From contig NZ_JACJVI010000022.1 in the NCBI RefSeq assembly GCF_014237835.1, positions 1-64,000 of the forward strand: a stretch of 64,000 nt of DNA, read 5' to 3'. This DNA comes from Rhizobium sp. AQ_MP. Lineage in GTDB: Bacteria > Pseudomonadota > Alphaproteobacteria > Rhizobiales > Rhizobiaceae. The translations under genes and the position numbers were made by a program. This document shows, piece after piece, positions 1 to 8,926 of the stretch (positions are counted from its first letter, which is position 1; the number at the start of each line of letters is the position of its first letter). The notes beneath the pieces were generated by a model. It was not told the DNA's origin. It saw only the letters and a list, made by a program, of their open reading frames with translations, and did not search any database.

Positions 1-329
1 ACAATCACCGGAGAGCCTGAGGGAGCGTCGTTGACATTCGTCACCGTCGCGGTCGACGACGAGGTCAGCGGACCCTCCGACGTACCACGGGCATCGACAT
101 AGGAGACCGCCACGCTCATCACCGCGCCGACATCGCTGTCACCGAGCGTATAGGTCGAGCCCGTCGCTCCGCCGATCGCTACGGGGCCCGAGCCCGTGTT
201 GCGATACCATTGGTAGCTGAAGGCGCCGAGACCGTCGGCATCCGTGATGCCCGACGTATCCGCCGTCAGCGTCTGGTTCTCGGCTGCCGTTCCGACAATC
301 ACCGGAGAGCCTGAGGGAGCGTCGTTGAC
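1..329 (-). repeat. 98-codon tandem repeat in the DUF4347 protein
   Basis: The first 35 bases of the window recur exactly at 295-329, a spacing of 294 bp or 98 codons. The shared stretch encodes the linker around VNDAPSGSPVIVG. The complete unit between them is an Ig/cadherin-like domain with a Y-x-W-Y core. Exact DNA identity at the junction suggests recent duplication or gene conversion, and more copies are expected to the left of the window. Confidence 0.75.
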
Positions 330-2054
330 GCCGGTTATGGCGATAGAGACGGTTTTGGCCGTACTGGAAAGATAGCCGTCATTGGCCACGAATTCCACCA
401 CCCGGTTTGTCGTGTTGGGGCTATCGCTGGTGTTCTCATACGTAACGGAGCGAAGTGCGGCCTGGTAGTGAGCGACACTGGCGCTGCCGGAGAGTGTCAG
501 GGTACCGGTCGTGCTGTTCCACGTCCCAGAGATGCCATTCTGCGCCGAGAAGCCCAGAACGTCTTGACCTGCGACGAAATTGTTGATCCTGACCGTTGCC
601 CCAGACAAACTCGCGCTGTCGACGTCTGACAGAAGAAGCCCGCTATCGATCGGTTGCGGCGCGCTGTCCTCTATGTAGGACGCTGTTGCCCCGGAGGGCG
701 TAATACTCGGCGGCTGAGGCGGCGTATAGCTGACGTACAGCAGCGGTCTGGCACCGACCGTGGCGTTTTCGGAACTGCTGATGCCCCAGTTGTCGGCGCT
801 CGACGAGCCCGTCGCAATCAGCCACCCATAGTTCACCGCCCCACTCGACCATGCCTGAACGTCTGAAGTGATGACGAACACCTGGGTCCCGTTCAGGCCG
901 GCATCCAGGCTGTCGGTTGCCAGGCTCCTCGCCTCCACATTGTCTCTTGAAACACCGCCGACAAGCGAATTGAAGGTCGAGGCTTCGCTCCAGTTCGTCA
1001 GCATGCGGTAGATTTCGACAGTGTCCGCAGGGTCGTCCGCGCTGACGAAGACCCTCAGTTCCGCGTAATTGATCGTTGCTCCATAGGGGATCAGGTTCGT
1101 GCCAGATCCGAAAATCCCGTCGAACCGAATAAGGATGTTCTTGTCATTAGGCGTGCCGTCATCGACGAAGAGCGTGGTAGCGCTTCCCATGTTCGTCGTC
1201 GGGGAGGCTGCGATGATTTCCGTATCCTGCGTTCCGACATAACCGGACGTGCCCTCCTGGAAACTCGCCGTTGCCAGGATGTGGGCCCAGTCTGAGACGG
1301 AATGCTGCGTCAGCGCAGAAGGCGCGTCCACAGAGCCGACGTGGCGTTCGAGATCCCAGTCGCCGCCCATATCTGCGTGACCCGTCGCGTCATCACTTCC
1401 CGCGACGTCCGCCCCGGTCAGGTAGGCCAGCCTGGTGAGGACCGTCGCGCCGACGTCTCCGGCGCCGAAATCACATCCATAGACCAGAATATCCGCGTCC
1501 TGTGACAGGGACATACCGATATTCACGAGTCGTGCGGCGTAGACGCCATCCATCGTCTCGGCATTCAGAATGCCACTCCCCAACTGGAGCTGGCCGGCGG
1601 AACCGTGCGCCAGAATATGAACGGCGTCGACGCCGGCTTTCTCAGCCATGACGTCGGCGATCTGCTCAACGCCGTCCCGATCAGCGTCCAGCAAGATGAT
1701 CTCGACAGAGGGATCAAGAGCGGAAAGGAGCGTATCCAGGTCCTGCACCCGAGCATCCACGAAAACGATCTCGGTCCTCGACCTTGCGTGGTCGAGATCA
1801 ACATTCGGTATCAAGGTCGCCGGACTGTGCTCGCTTTCGATAGTGTCTGGATCAACCATCAACGGGTCGTCCCCGTCGATTGGTCCGTCGTCACCTTCCG
1901 ACGCGAAGTCCGCGATGATGGCGCCTGCGGCAGCATCGAACACGATGCGCGGCTCCAACTCGCAGAACTCGATTTCGGCGCGCGGGAGCGCTCTGCTCGC
2001 GGCTCTCCCGTATAGCGCGCCAAAACATCGCTGGTCCGCACCGGATCCAGGCAT
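1..2054 (-). CDS. Giant DUF4347 repeat protein, adhesin-like, C-terminus beyond the window
   Basis: An open frame without a stop runs from an ATG at 2054 to the left edge, giving 684 codons of a longer protein. The N-terminus has no classical signal peptide but carries the LEPR-x-x-F-DAA signature at about residues 33-42, usual just ahead of DUF4347 domains. DUF4347 follows at about 93-260, with an AHG motif (His149) and a YGCD motif (Cys193), ending in the typical GGDW-DLE segment. Residues about 262-450 resemble a DNRLRE/CBM96-like beta domain (rigid-body repeats with alternating hydrophobic strands). From about 455 there are cadherin/VCBS-like units marked by VNDAP, the last continuing off the edge. 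Such proteins are large surface or secreted proteins in other bacteria. The divergent operator-proximal genes encode TolC- and HlyD-like proteins, so the obvious inference is that they export this protein. Cell-surface adhesin function is inferred, not seen. Confidence 0.85.
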   Translation of the reverse strand, partial: MPGSGADQRCFGALYGRAASRALPRAEIEFCELEPRIVFDAAAGAIIADFASEGDDGPIDGDDPLMVDPDTIESEHSPATLIPNVDLDHARSRTEIVFVDARVQDLDTLLSALDPSVEIILLDADRDGVEQIADVMAEKAGVDAVHILAHGSAGQLQLGSGILNAETMDGVYAARLVNIGMSLSQDADILVYGCDFGAGDVGATVLTRLAYLTGADVAGSDDATGHADMGGDWDLERHVGSVDAPSALTQHSVSDWAHILATASFQEGTSGYVGTQDTEIIAASPTTNMGSATTLFVDDGTPNDKNILIRFDGIFGSGTNLIPYGATINYAELRVFVSADDPADTVEIYRMLTNWSEASTFNSLVGGVSRDNVEARSLATDSLDAGLNGTQVFVITSDVQAWSSGAVNYGWLIATGSSSADNWGISSSENATVGARPLLYVSYTPPQPPSITPSGATASYIEDSAPQPIDSGLLLSDVDSASLSGATVRINNFVAGQDVLGFSAQNGISGTWNSTTGTLTLSGSASVAHYQAALRSVTYENTSDSPNTTNRVVEFVANDGYLSSTAKTVSIAITGVNDAPSGSPVIVGTAAENQTLTADTSGITDADGLGAFSYQWYRNTGSGPVAIGGATGSTYTLGDSDVGAVMSVAVSYVDARGTSEGPLTSSSTATVTNVNDAPSGSPVI

Positions 2055-2326
2055 GATGAAACACACTCCCGACTCTGCTCAAGGAAGATCGCTCCTCAAC
2101 GAGCGACTAATCTAAGAAAACATCATTAAGAAATGACTGATAAAATTGACCTTCCAGCCCAAACCCTGAAAAAGATTTCATGCAGAAGCGCAAGATTTAA
2201 CTATTAGTTAAACATAAATAGCTAAATTTACCATGAAATTTCAGGGGATAGAAATTGCATGGGAGGATGATGAATCAGCCTACCGTTTCCCCCCTTAAGG
2301 CGAGTCAAAAGGTGAAGTGATCAGGA
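2055..2326. promoter_or_regulatory. Divergent promoter region with a 17-bp palindrome
   Basis: This AT-rich spacer lies between the DUF4347 gene (minus) and the export operon (plus). It holds a perfect 17-bp palindrome, TTTAACTATTAGTTAAA, at 2196-2212. Its position between the two start codons makes it a candidate operator or overlapping promoter controlling both units. No regulator gene is present nearby in the window, and no clear -35/-10 pair could be fixed by eye. Confidence 0.5.
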
Positions 2327-3844
2327 ATGTTCTTCAAGGTCGGTGTTTCGGCGCTTATGGTGGTCGGGCTGGTTGGATGCAGCCTCCGTCCTACACCTGG
2401 CTCTGATCTTGCGTTCCAGCGGAACGCCCAGGCCAATATTCTTCGCATGACAGCGGAGCAGGAGCCGATCTCCGGACCGATCAGCCTGGAAGAGGCGATG
2501 GCGCGCGCGCTGAAATACAACCTGGATCTCCGCGTGAAGAGGGATCAGGTGATGCTTGCGAACACCAAACTCGACCTTGAGCACTATGGCATGCTGCCGA
2601 ACGCCGTGATCGAGGCGGGCTACGTTCGGCGCAGCAACGACAATGCATCGACCAGCCTCGACCTCTTGAGCAACACGAGAGACCGGAGTTTTGCCACATC
2701 GCAAGATCGCCGGCAGCGCTCCAGCGACATCTCCATCAGCTGGGATATCCTCGACTTCGGCCTCTCCTACGTCAGGGCGCAACAAGCCGCTGACGACGTA
2801 CTTATATCGCGTGAGATCTGGCGGAAAGCGGTGCACGAGCTCCTGGAAGATGTGCGGGCCGAATTCTGGCGCGCCAGTACATATCAGCGCCTCATCGACC
2901 GACTGCAGCAGCTCGGCAAACGGACTGACGCCGCAATCGCAAACAGCCAGCGCCTGTCAAACGAAGACCAGCTGAACCGCCTGACAGTTCTGCACGCCGA
3001 ACGCGAATTGATTAGGGTGAAGCAGGCAATCAACGACCTGGAACAAAATCTGCTCGGCGCCAAAGCTGAGCTGGCCAGGCTGATGAACTTGAAGCCGGGA
3101 ACCGCCTTCACACTCGATGCGACCCGCCCGACCCACACCTCGAAGCCGCTGGATTTGCCTCTGGACGAACTTCTCGAAGTGGCGGTGGCGCAGCGGCCGG
3201 AACTGCGTCAGAACTGGTACGAGCAACGCATCAACGTGCAGGAAGCGAAGGCCCAGGTTCTGAGCATACTTCCGAGCCTTCGCGGCTATGCCACCCGCAG
3301 TCAGAGCAGCAATTCGTTTCTGGCGGACGGCAGCTGGATGTCGGCCGGTGCGGCGGTCAGCTGGAGCCTGATCAAAGCATTTGAATACCCCGCAAGATCA
3401 CGGGCCAACAAAGCGCACCAAGAAATCCTTGAACGCCAAGCCTTGGCGTTATCGATGGCCGTGGTCACACAGGTCTATCTCAGCCTGTTGCAGCAGGACT
3501 ACTTCACCGAGAAGCTCAGTCTGGCACAGAAGCATCTCTCCGTCCAAAAACGCATCACCAGGCAAATGCGCATGGAGGCCAAAGCGCAGCGCGTGAGCGA
3601 GCAGGAACTCATCCTGGAAGAGATGAACGAACTTATTGCGGAGGCAAAATACGATATCTCTTTTGCCGAAAGGCAAAAGGCCTATGGCAGCCTGATATCA
3701 AGCCTCGGGCTGGAACTCCCCGTCAGCCTTGATCGCCGTGCCGACATCAAAACCCTGTCCTCCGCCCTTCAGTCCGGGTGGAACGCCGACCTTCATTCAC
3801 GCGTGACTGCGTCCCGCAAGGTTCAACGGCCAGCGAGACACTAG
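2327..3844 (+). CDS. TolC-family outer membrane channel lipoprotein
   Basis: A 505-residue outer membrane efflux protein expected to form the trimeric exit duct across the outer membrane and periplasm. The N-terminus is a lipoprotein signal peptide: a hydrophobic stretch at residues 8-17 ends in the lipobox LVGC, with Cys18 the likely lipidated residue. Two long helical OEP repeats follow, each opening with the usual pattern (SLEEAMARALKYNLDL near 50 and PLDELLEVAVAQRPEL near 285), with long coiled-coil helices between. The length is normal for the family. It is the first gene of a four-gene plus-strand operon with two HlyD-like proteins and an M50/HlyD fusion, transcribed away from the DUF4347 gene. 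A role as outlet for that protein is inferred from context; drug efflux is the alternative, but no RND or ABC pump is encoded here. Confidence 0.88.
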   Translation: MFFKVGVSALMVVGLVGCSLRPTPGSDLAFQRNAQANILRMTAEQEPISGPISLEEAMARALKYNLDLRVKRDQVMLANTKLDLEHYGMLPNAVIEAGYVRRSNDNASTSLDLLSNTRDRSFATSQDRRQRSSDISISWDILDFGLSYVRAQQAADDVLISREIWRKAVHELLEDVRAEFWRASTYQRLIDRLQQLGKRTDAAIANSQRLSNEDQLNRLTVLHAERELIRVKQAINDLEQNLLGAKAELARLMNLKPGTAFTLDATRPTHTSKPLDLPLDELLEVAVAQRPELRQNWYEQRINVQEAKAQVLSILPSLRGYATRSQSSNSFLADGSWMSAGAAVSWSLIKAFEYPARSRANKAHQEILERQALALSMAVVTQVYLSLLQQDYFTEKLSLAQKHLSVQKRITRQMRMEAKAQRVSEQELILEEMNELIAEAKYDISFAERQKAYGSLISSLGLELPVSLDRRADIKTLSSALQSGWNADLHSRVTASRKVQRPARH

Positions 3845-3854
3845 GGAGACCAGC

Positions 3855-4667
3855 ATGCCGCGCCGTTTCAAAAGGCCATGTCGACAGTCAACTCACCCTC
3901 GCATCATAGCGTCCATGATGACCTTCTGCGCGGCCACTGCATGCTTTGTGACGCTGCCTTGGGCTGCGGCCACGGCGTCAGGCGAGGCAATCGAGCAGTT
4001 ACCGGTCCGCGGCGTCATCCGATCGATCAACCATGCGACCCTGTCGACGAATATCGGCGCGAAGGTATCCGCCATTGACTTCAGGGAAGGTGAGCACTTT
4101 CGGACCGGCGATCGTCTCGTCACATTCGACTGTCGCTCGGAACAGGCGAGACTCGCGGCTGCCCAGGCCGTGAGCAAGGAACGATCGGTCAAGGTCAAAA
4201 CCGCCAGGTATCTTCAGGGCCTGAAGGCGGGGAGCACGCAAGAAGTCGAAATAGCGGAAGCCCAACTCGAACAGGCACAGGCGGAAGTCGAAGCGATAAC
4301 CGCCACACTGGAAGACTGTGTGCTGATGGCACCCTTCGACGGCGTCGTGGAAGAACTCCATATCCGTGAGAATGAGAGACCGTCTGACAATTCTCCGATC
4401 ATCACCATTGTCGATATACGCAGCTCCGAGATCGAACTGATCGTCACATCGAACTGGATCAGAGACATGGTGCCCGGCAGGCGCTTCAACTTCCGGATAG
4501 ATGAGACAGGCGAATCCAGGATCGCCGTAATTTCGAGAACCGCTCCAGTCGTGGACCCCACCAGCCAGACCCTGCGTGTCTACGCCAGGTTTGCCGAAGC
4601 TGCGGACGGTGTTCTTCCTGGAATGAGTGGCGAAGCAACCTTCGATGCGGATTGGGAGCTGCGATGA
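3855..4667 (+). CDS. HlyD/RND-type periplasmic adaptor
   Basis: A 270-residue membrane fusion protein starting 10 bp after the TolC-like gene, with a GGGAG-like Shine-Dalgarno at the junction. Residues about 17-40 form a signal anchor or signal peptide. Then come a barrel-sandwich (lipoyl-like) half motif with LSTNIGAKVSAIDFREGEHFRTGDRLVTFD, a short alpha-helical hairpin rich in Ala/Glu/Gln (about 100-145), the second lipoyl half (LMAPFDGVVEELHIRENE), and a beta-barrel domain ending near the C-terminus. It is shorter than most RND adaptors (usually 350-400 residues), with a compact hairpin and no long C-terminal membrane-proximal domain. It should bridge an inner-membrane component to the TolC-like channel. 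The stop overlaps the next start by 4 bp, indicating translational coupling. Confidence 0.85.
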   Translation: MPRRFKRPCRQSTHPRIIASMMTFCAATACFVTLPWAAATASGEAIEQLPVRGVIRSINHATLSTNIGAKVSAIDFREGEHFRTGDRLVTFDCRSEQARLAAAQAVSKERSVKVKTARYLQGLKAGSTQEVEIAEAQLEQAQAEVEAITATLEDCVLMAPFDGVVEELHIRENERPSDNSPIITIVDIRSSEIELIVTSNWIRDMVPGRRFNFRIDETGESRIAVISRTAPVVDPTSQTLRVYARFAEAADGVLPGMSGEATFDADWELR

Positions 4668-6118
4668 GCACCCGCCTCCAGCCCCCCAAAGAAGGTCGAG
4701 TTCATGCCAAGACCTCTCCTCTCGGTCTCAACCAATTTCCGGCCTATCGATCGCACGACGGAGAGGATGCGCGGGAGGAACCCTATTCGAGCACGGTGTT
4801 CTCCAGCTTTGTGAGCACGGTGGCCAGTGCCGGAACGGAAAACGATCTGGCCCTCGTCATTGTGAACGAAACGCGAAGGATCACCGGCGCACAACAGATC
4901 TTCCTGTTCAGCTTCAGGCCCTTTGCGCACCTAGACGCCATATCCGGGCTTCCCCGCGTCAACAGACAATCCCCACTCGTCAAAGATCTTGAGGAAATGT
5001 TCGGCGTCCTGGAGGACGCCGGCGAACTCGATCATGCTCGAATGCTGAGCCTGGGACCCACCCAAAAGACTGACCTGTCCGGCCCGCTGGATGCGTATCC
5101 GTTTCCTCATCTCCTCTGGACCCCCGTCTTCATCGGGGATGATGCCGCATTTGGCGTTCTCTATGCCCGAAGCAAGCCTTGGAAGCGGGACGAATTGGAA
5201 CTCGTTACGCGCTGCGCCGGCATTTTTTCGAGGCGTGCGCAGCGACTGAAGGTGCAGACGGCCTCCGCCTCGAAATGGTCCCCGATCAAAACGCCCTTCA
5301 GCCGTCCCAAACAGGCCGGAGCGATCCTGGCCGTATTGTTGACGCTCGGCCTGTGCATGCCGACGACCATGATGGCGAGTGCTCCGTTTCAGGTTGTCAG
5401 CCAGTCGCATCTGATCGTAGCGGCGCCCCTGGAAGGCGTCGTGGAGCGGGTTTTCGTAGAGCCGGGCGAGGCAGTCGTGACGGGGCAGCCCCTGGTGAAG
5501 TTTGTCGACGTCGCCGAGAAGAACCAGGTCTCCATCGCAAGACGGCAGGTGGAGATGAGTGAAGCTTTGCTTCGGCGGGCCAATCAGATGTCCTTCGAGA
5601 AGCAGGAGAGTGGACGGGAGCTTGGCCCCTCGCTTGCTGACGTTGCGATCAAGCGTGCAGAGCTGAACCTGGCGATGGAGCGATCCGCGCGGACGACAAT
5701 CAATGCCGAAGCAGACGGGGTAGCCGTCTTCACGGACGAGAAATCCCTGATCGGGCGCCCGTTTTCGATCGGAGAGCGTGTACTGGAGATCGCAGATCCC
5801 GATCATATCGAGTTCGAAATTCTGCTGGATGTCAGCGACTCCATTTCCTTGACATCCGGCATGCCGGTCAAACTTTTTCCAGACGCCGCCCCTCTCCATG
5901 CCACGGAAGGTCGGATCAGCCAGATCAGCTATCTTGCGGAACAGGATAGACTGGGACGTCTGTCCTACAAGCTGATTGCGACAACCAAGGCCGGTGAAAC
6001 CGGAACCTTGCGGCTCGGCACGACAGGGACCGCCAAGATCTACGGCCAGCAGGTGCCGCTCGCTCTCTACCTGTTTCGCCGACCCATTGCCTCTGTGCGA
6101 CAATGGTTCGGGCTATGA
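4664..6118 (+). CDS. GAF domain fused to an HlyD-like adaptor
   Basis: 484 residues if translation starts at the ATG at 4664, which overlaps the upstream stop as ATGA and has GGGAG before it; an in-frame TTG at 4652 is possible. Residues about 30-190 look like a GAF domain (FVSTVASAGTENDLALVIVNE, then WTPVFIGDDAAFGVLYAR). A single membrane helix lies at about 218-238, and the rest is an HlyD barrel-sandwich and barrel (APLEGVVERVFVEPGEAVVTGQPLVKF). The GAF would be cytoplasmic and the adaptor periplasmic, so the protein could pass a cytosolic ligand or redox signal to the exporter. No kinase or cyclase domain is attached. Such a GAF-HlyD arrangement is unusual for type I adaptors. The domain assignment is solid; the sensing role is inference. 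Confidence 0.83.
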   Translation: MSTRLQPPKEGRVHAKTSPLGLNQFPAYRSHDGEDAREEPYSSTVFSSFVSTVASAGTENDLALVIVNETRRITGAQQIFLFSFRPFAHLDAISGLPRVNRQSPLVKDLEEMFGVLEDAGELDHARMLSLGPTQKTDLSGPLDAYPFPHLLWTPVFIGDDAAFGVLYARSKPWKRDELELVTRCAGIFSRRAQRLKVQTASASKWSPIKTPFSRPKQAGAILAVLLTLGLCMPTTMMASAPFQVVSQSHLIVAAPLEGVVERVFVEPGEAVVTGQPLVKFVDVAEKNQVSIARRQVEMSEALLRRANQMSFEKQESGRELGPSLADVAIKRAELNLAMERSARTTINAEADGVAVFTDEKSLIGRPFSIGERVLEIADPDHIEFEILLDVSDSISLTSGMPVKLFPDAAPLHATEGRISQISYLAEQDRLGRLSYKLIATTKAGETGTLRLGTTGTAKIYGQQVPLALYLFRRPIASVRQWFGL

Positions 6119-8226
6119 ATGCTGACGCCAGACAGACCTTGCCGGCCATCAGACAGGACCTGGTGTTCATTGCCCCGTCTGGCGAAGAAGATGTCTCGAG
6201 CGATTGGCTGGTCCATGATCCCGTTCAGCATCGCTTCTTCCGTATCAGCAACGATTGTGAGCGGATCATCTCTCTTTGGAAGCCCGGCCGAACCTACGAA
6301 AGCCTGATTGGGGATTTCAGGGCGCGCTTCGGTTTTGACCTGACGCCCCATCGCCTTCAGCACTTCGTCCAGTTTCTCCAGAAAGCTGATCTTTGCGAAC
6401 TTCCGCCGGAAACGGCGTGGAATGAGTTGCGCCAGCGGGCTGATCCCGCACAGTCTCGGTTTGTCCGCCTCTATGGCAGCCTGATCTCTTTCCGCGTTCC
6501 CCTGTTCAATCCGGAGGCGATGCTGCGGTTCATGAGACCCGTGAGCGATGTCGCCTTTACGCGGGCGTTCACTCTGGCAATCGCGATCGTCGCGGCCCTC
6601 GGCCTCTATCTCTCCGCCCTTGACATGGTCACGACGATCTCTGCGACGGGGGAGAGCTTCAGGCTCCTCAGCATCGTTCAAATGGGCATTGCTCTGGTGG
6701 TGCTGAAGGCCTGCCACGAGCTGGGCCACGCAGTTGTTGCTCATCGCTACGGCTGTCGCGTCCCGACATTGGGGATCGCCTTCATGGTTTTCATTCCCCT
6801 GCTTTACACAGACGTCAGCGAAGCCTGGCGCCTGAAGTCGAAACGACAACGTATTCTCATCAGCGCTGCGGGAATGATTGTCGAGATCTATCTCGCCGGG
6901 CTGGCAACCTTTGTCTGGGCATTTCTCGATGACGGTCCGGTCAGAGACACCCTGTTTTACATCGCCACCTTCGGCTGGGTCAGCAGCCTGGCGTTCAACC
7001 TCAATCCGCTTGCCAAATTCGACGGCTATTACATCCTGTCGGATGCGCTCGAATTGCCCAATCTTCAATCCAGGGCAACCCAGCTTGCGCTCTGGAAACT
7101 CCGGACGACCTTCGTGACGGAAGGCCTTGCTGCGCCCCATGTCTATTCCAGATCCGCGACTTCAGCGCTCATACTGTTCGGGCTCGCCTCCTGGGTCTAC
7201 AGGCTCTCTCTCCTGCTGGGCATTGCCTACCTGCTCTATGGTTTTGTGGCCAAGATCGTCGGGATCATTCTGTTCGTTTTGACGATCTGGCTTCTTATCG
7301 TCTTGCCTGTCCTGCGTGAGCTGCAGGTCTGGCGAGCTCTAATCGGCGGGGGAGGATCGAGAAGGCCGCTGCTGCGCTTTTCCATGGTGGCGCCGGTGGC
7401 ACTTGCAGTTCTCCTCCTGCCATTCGGTTCGACCGTCTATGCGCCCGCCGTTCTCATGTCCGGCAATGTCCAGATCCTGTATCCTCCCGGAGAAGCCAGG
7501 ATTTCCGATATAAGTTTTGAACCTTTGAGCAAGGTGAAGAAAGGCGATGAACTGATCGCCTTCGAAAGACCGGAACTGGCAACCGAGATCGCCATTGCCG
7601 AGATTGAACTGAAAAGCCTGAAAGCCCGGCTTGGAACTGCCGTGTCGAGTAGGGATGGCCGTTCAAACCTGATGGTTCTGCAAGCCCAGGTCCTATCCGT
7701 GCAGCGACGCATCGAAGAACTGACAGCAGAAATGCAAAAACTCCGGCTGGTCAGCCGAGATGACGGTCAGGTGGTTGAGATGTCGAGAGACCTCAGAGTG
7801 GGCAGCTGGATTTCTCAGAAGCGACGGCTGGCAGTCATCACCTCCGGCAACGAACTGGTCGCCAGAGGATATCTGAACGAGCAGGATATCCGAGAGATCT
7901 CCGTCGGCAGTGTCGGGAAGTTTGTCCCGGACGATCCGCTGCGCGACACCGCCAGCGTCGCTGTTGTGCGAATAGCGCCGGACGCAACCAGAAAGCTGGA
8001 ATTGCCTGAACTGGCCTCGGTGTTTGGTGGATCGATTCACACCACGAGCGACAGCCTCACCCCGGATCGCAATATATTTGCCATCGAACTCAGCCTCACC
8101 GACGACATTGAAATACCGAACCAGGCCGTGCGCGGAGTGGTATCGCTTGAAGGACGCAGCGAGAGCCTGGCGACCCGGTTGTGGCGCCGTGTGACCAAAG
8201 TTCTCGTAAGGGAGGCCAGTCTCTAG
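6103..8226 (+). CDS. PqqD-like / M50 (site-2 protease-like) / HlyD fusion membrane protein
   Basis: 707 residues from the ATG at 6103; a second ATG at 6115 overlaps the upstream stop and is equally plausible. Residues about 20-100 resemble a PqqD/RRE-like winged-helix domain (SDWLVHDPVQHRFFRIS, GFDLTPHRLQHFVQFL). A polytopic M50 domain follows: the zinc motif HELGH is at 205-209 and the partner NPLAKFDGYY has its Asp at about 307, so both active-site motifs are intact. Further membrane helices occupy about 340-460. The C-terminal 240 residues form a lipoyl/coiled-coil/beta-barrel HlyD region facing the periplasm. It may process or recognise the exported DUF4347 protein in the membrane and hand it to the adaptors and TolC-like channel. 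No ATPase domain is present. The substrate and the protease activity are inferred. Confidence 0.85.
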   Translation: MVRAMNADARQTLPAIRQDLVFIAPSGEEDVSSDWLVHDPVQHRFFRISNDCERIISLWKPGRTYESLIGDFRARFGFDLTPHRLQHFVQFLQKADLCELPPETAWNELRQRADPAQSRFVRLYGSLISFRVPLFNPEAMLRFMRPVSDVAFTRAFTLAIAIVAALGLYLSALDMVTTISATGESFRLLSIVQMGIALVVLKACHELGHAVVAHRYGCRVPTLGIAFMVFIPLLYTDVSEAWRLKSKRQRILISAAGMIVEIYLAGLATFVWAFLDDGPVRDTLFYIATFGWVSSLAFNLNPLAKFDGYYILSDALELPNLQSRATQLALWKLRTTFVTEGLAAPHVYSRSATSALILFGLASWVYRLSLLLGIAYLLYGFVAKIVGIILFVLTIWLLIVLPVLRELQVWRALIGGGGSRRPLLRFSMVAPVALAVLLLPFGSTVYAPAVLMSGNVQILYPPGEARISDISFEPLSKVKKGDELIAFERPELATEIAIAEIELKSLKARLGTAVSSRDGRSNLMVLQAQVLSVQRRIEELTAEMQKLRLVSRDDGQVVEMSRDLRVGSWISQKRRLAVITSGNELVARGYLNEQDIREISVGSVGKFVPDDPLRDTASVAVVRIAPDATRKLELPELASVFGGSIHTTSDSLTPDRNIFAIELSLTDDIEIPNQAVRGVVSLEGRSESLATRLWRRVTKVLVREASL

Positions 8227-8926
8227 CGGACACCCGCTCGCGGGGTTGCCCCGGTGACGCCTCGTGGCCTGCAACGATGACTGTCCGATTGACACCTTCC
8301 CCGCTCGCAGCTGCACCCGGGCAGCCCTCTGCGTCCTCCCCCCACCTTTGATACTATTCCACTTGGTGTCGCCACTTGAGGATGTCCGGAGCCGCAGTTA
8401 TCGCAACGATTGGCGGCCCGAGCAATTCCAGCACTTCCGAACGAGCATCAAGGCATGGTTGGTCGTTTTAGCAAACTGGGCCCGTGTCGTGAGCCAAGCC
8501 TCCGAGTGCGCACGACGACTTTCGCCATCGGACTCGATGTTCCGATGGACAAACGTCGTTTTGGTTGCCGAGGCCTGATTGGACGGAGACCTCCAGCAAG
8601 TCCGTTTCGGAAGCGCTTGAGCAGCGTTTCGCAGGCCAGCGGAGTTCCGGAACATGGTGTCCAGTGGTGAAGCATGGAGCCAAGCAAAGCGCAATCGAGG
8701 CTATTCAGCTACTCCATCATCGGCCAATACCGGACTTCAGAACTTCTAATCCGTATCCGGCTCAGGCTGCTATCATTCAACCTCTCCGGACAGCTTCCCA
8801 GGCACGTTCTACCATTGCCCCACCGATGCTGGTGCGCAACTTGATGCGAAGCGAGAAGTCTGCCGCAACGACCACGCGGGGACGAGCGGGGATCGGTGCG
8901 AAGCTCCAAATCTGGGAAGTGGCCGA
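8227..8926. other. 700-bp spacer without a recognisable gene
   Basis: This stretch separates the export operon from the convergent aldolase gene. Only short overlapping frames occur on both strands (the longest is 128 codons at 8565-8951), with no family resemblance and no convincing ribosome binding sites. A short hairpin, CCCGC-TC-GCGGG, at 8233-8244 follows the M50 stop but lacks a T-run. The region may be decayed coding DNA; nothing in it can be named. Confidence 0.5.

Noticed and set aside
4931..6103. 390-codon minus-strand open frame
   Set aside because: Antisense to the GAF-HlyD gene; no family resemblance and no ribosome site.
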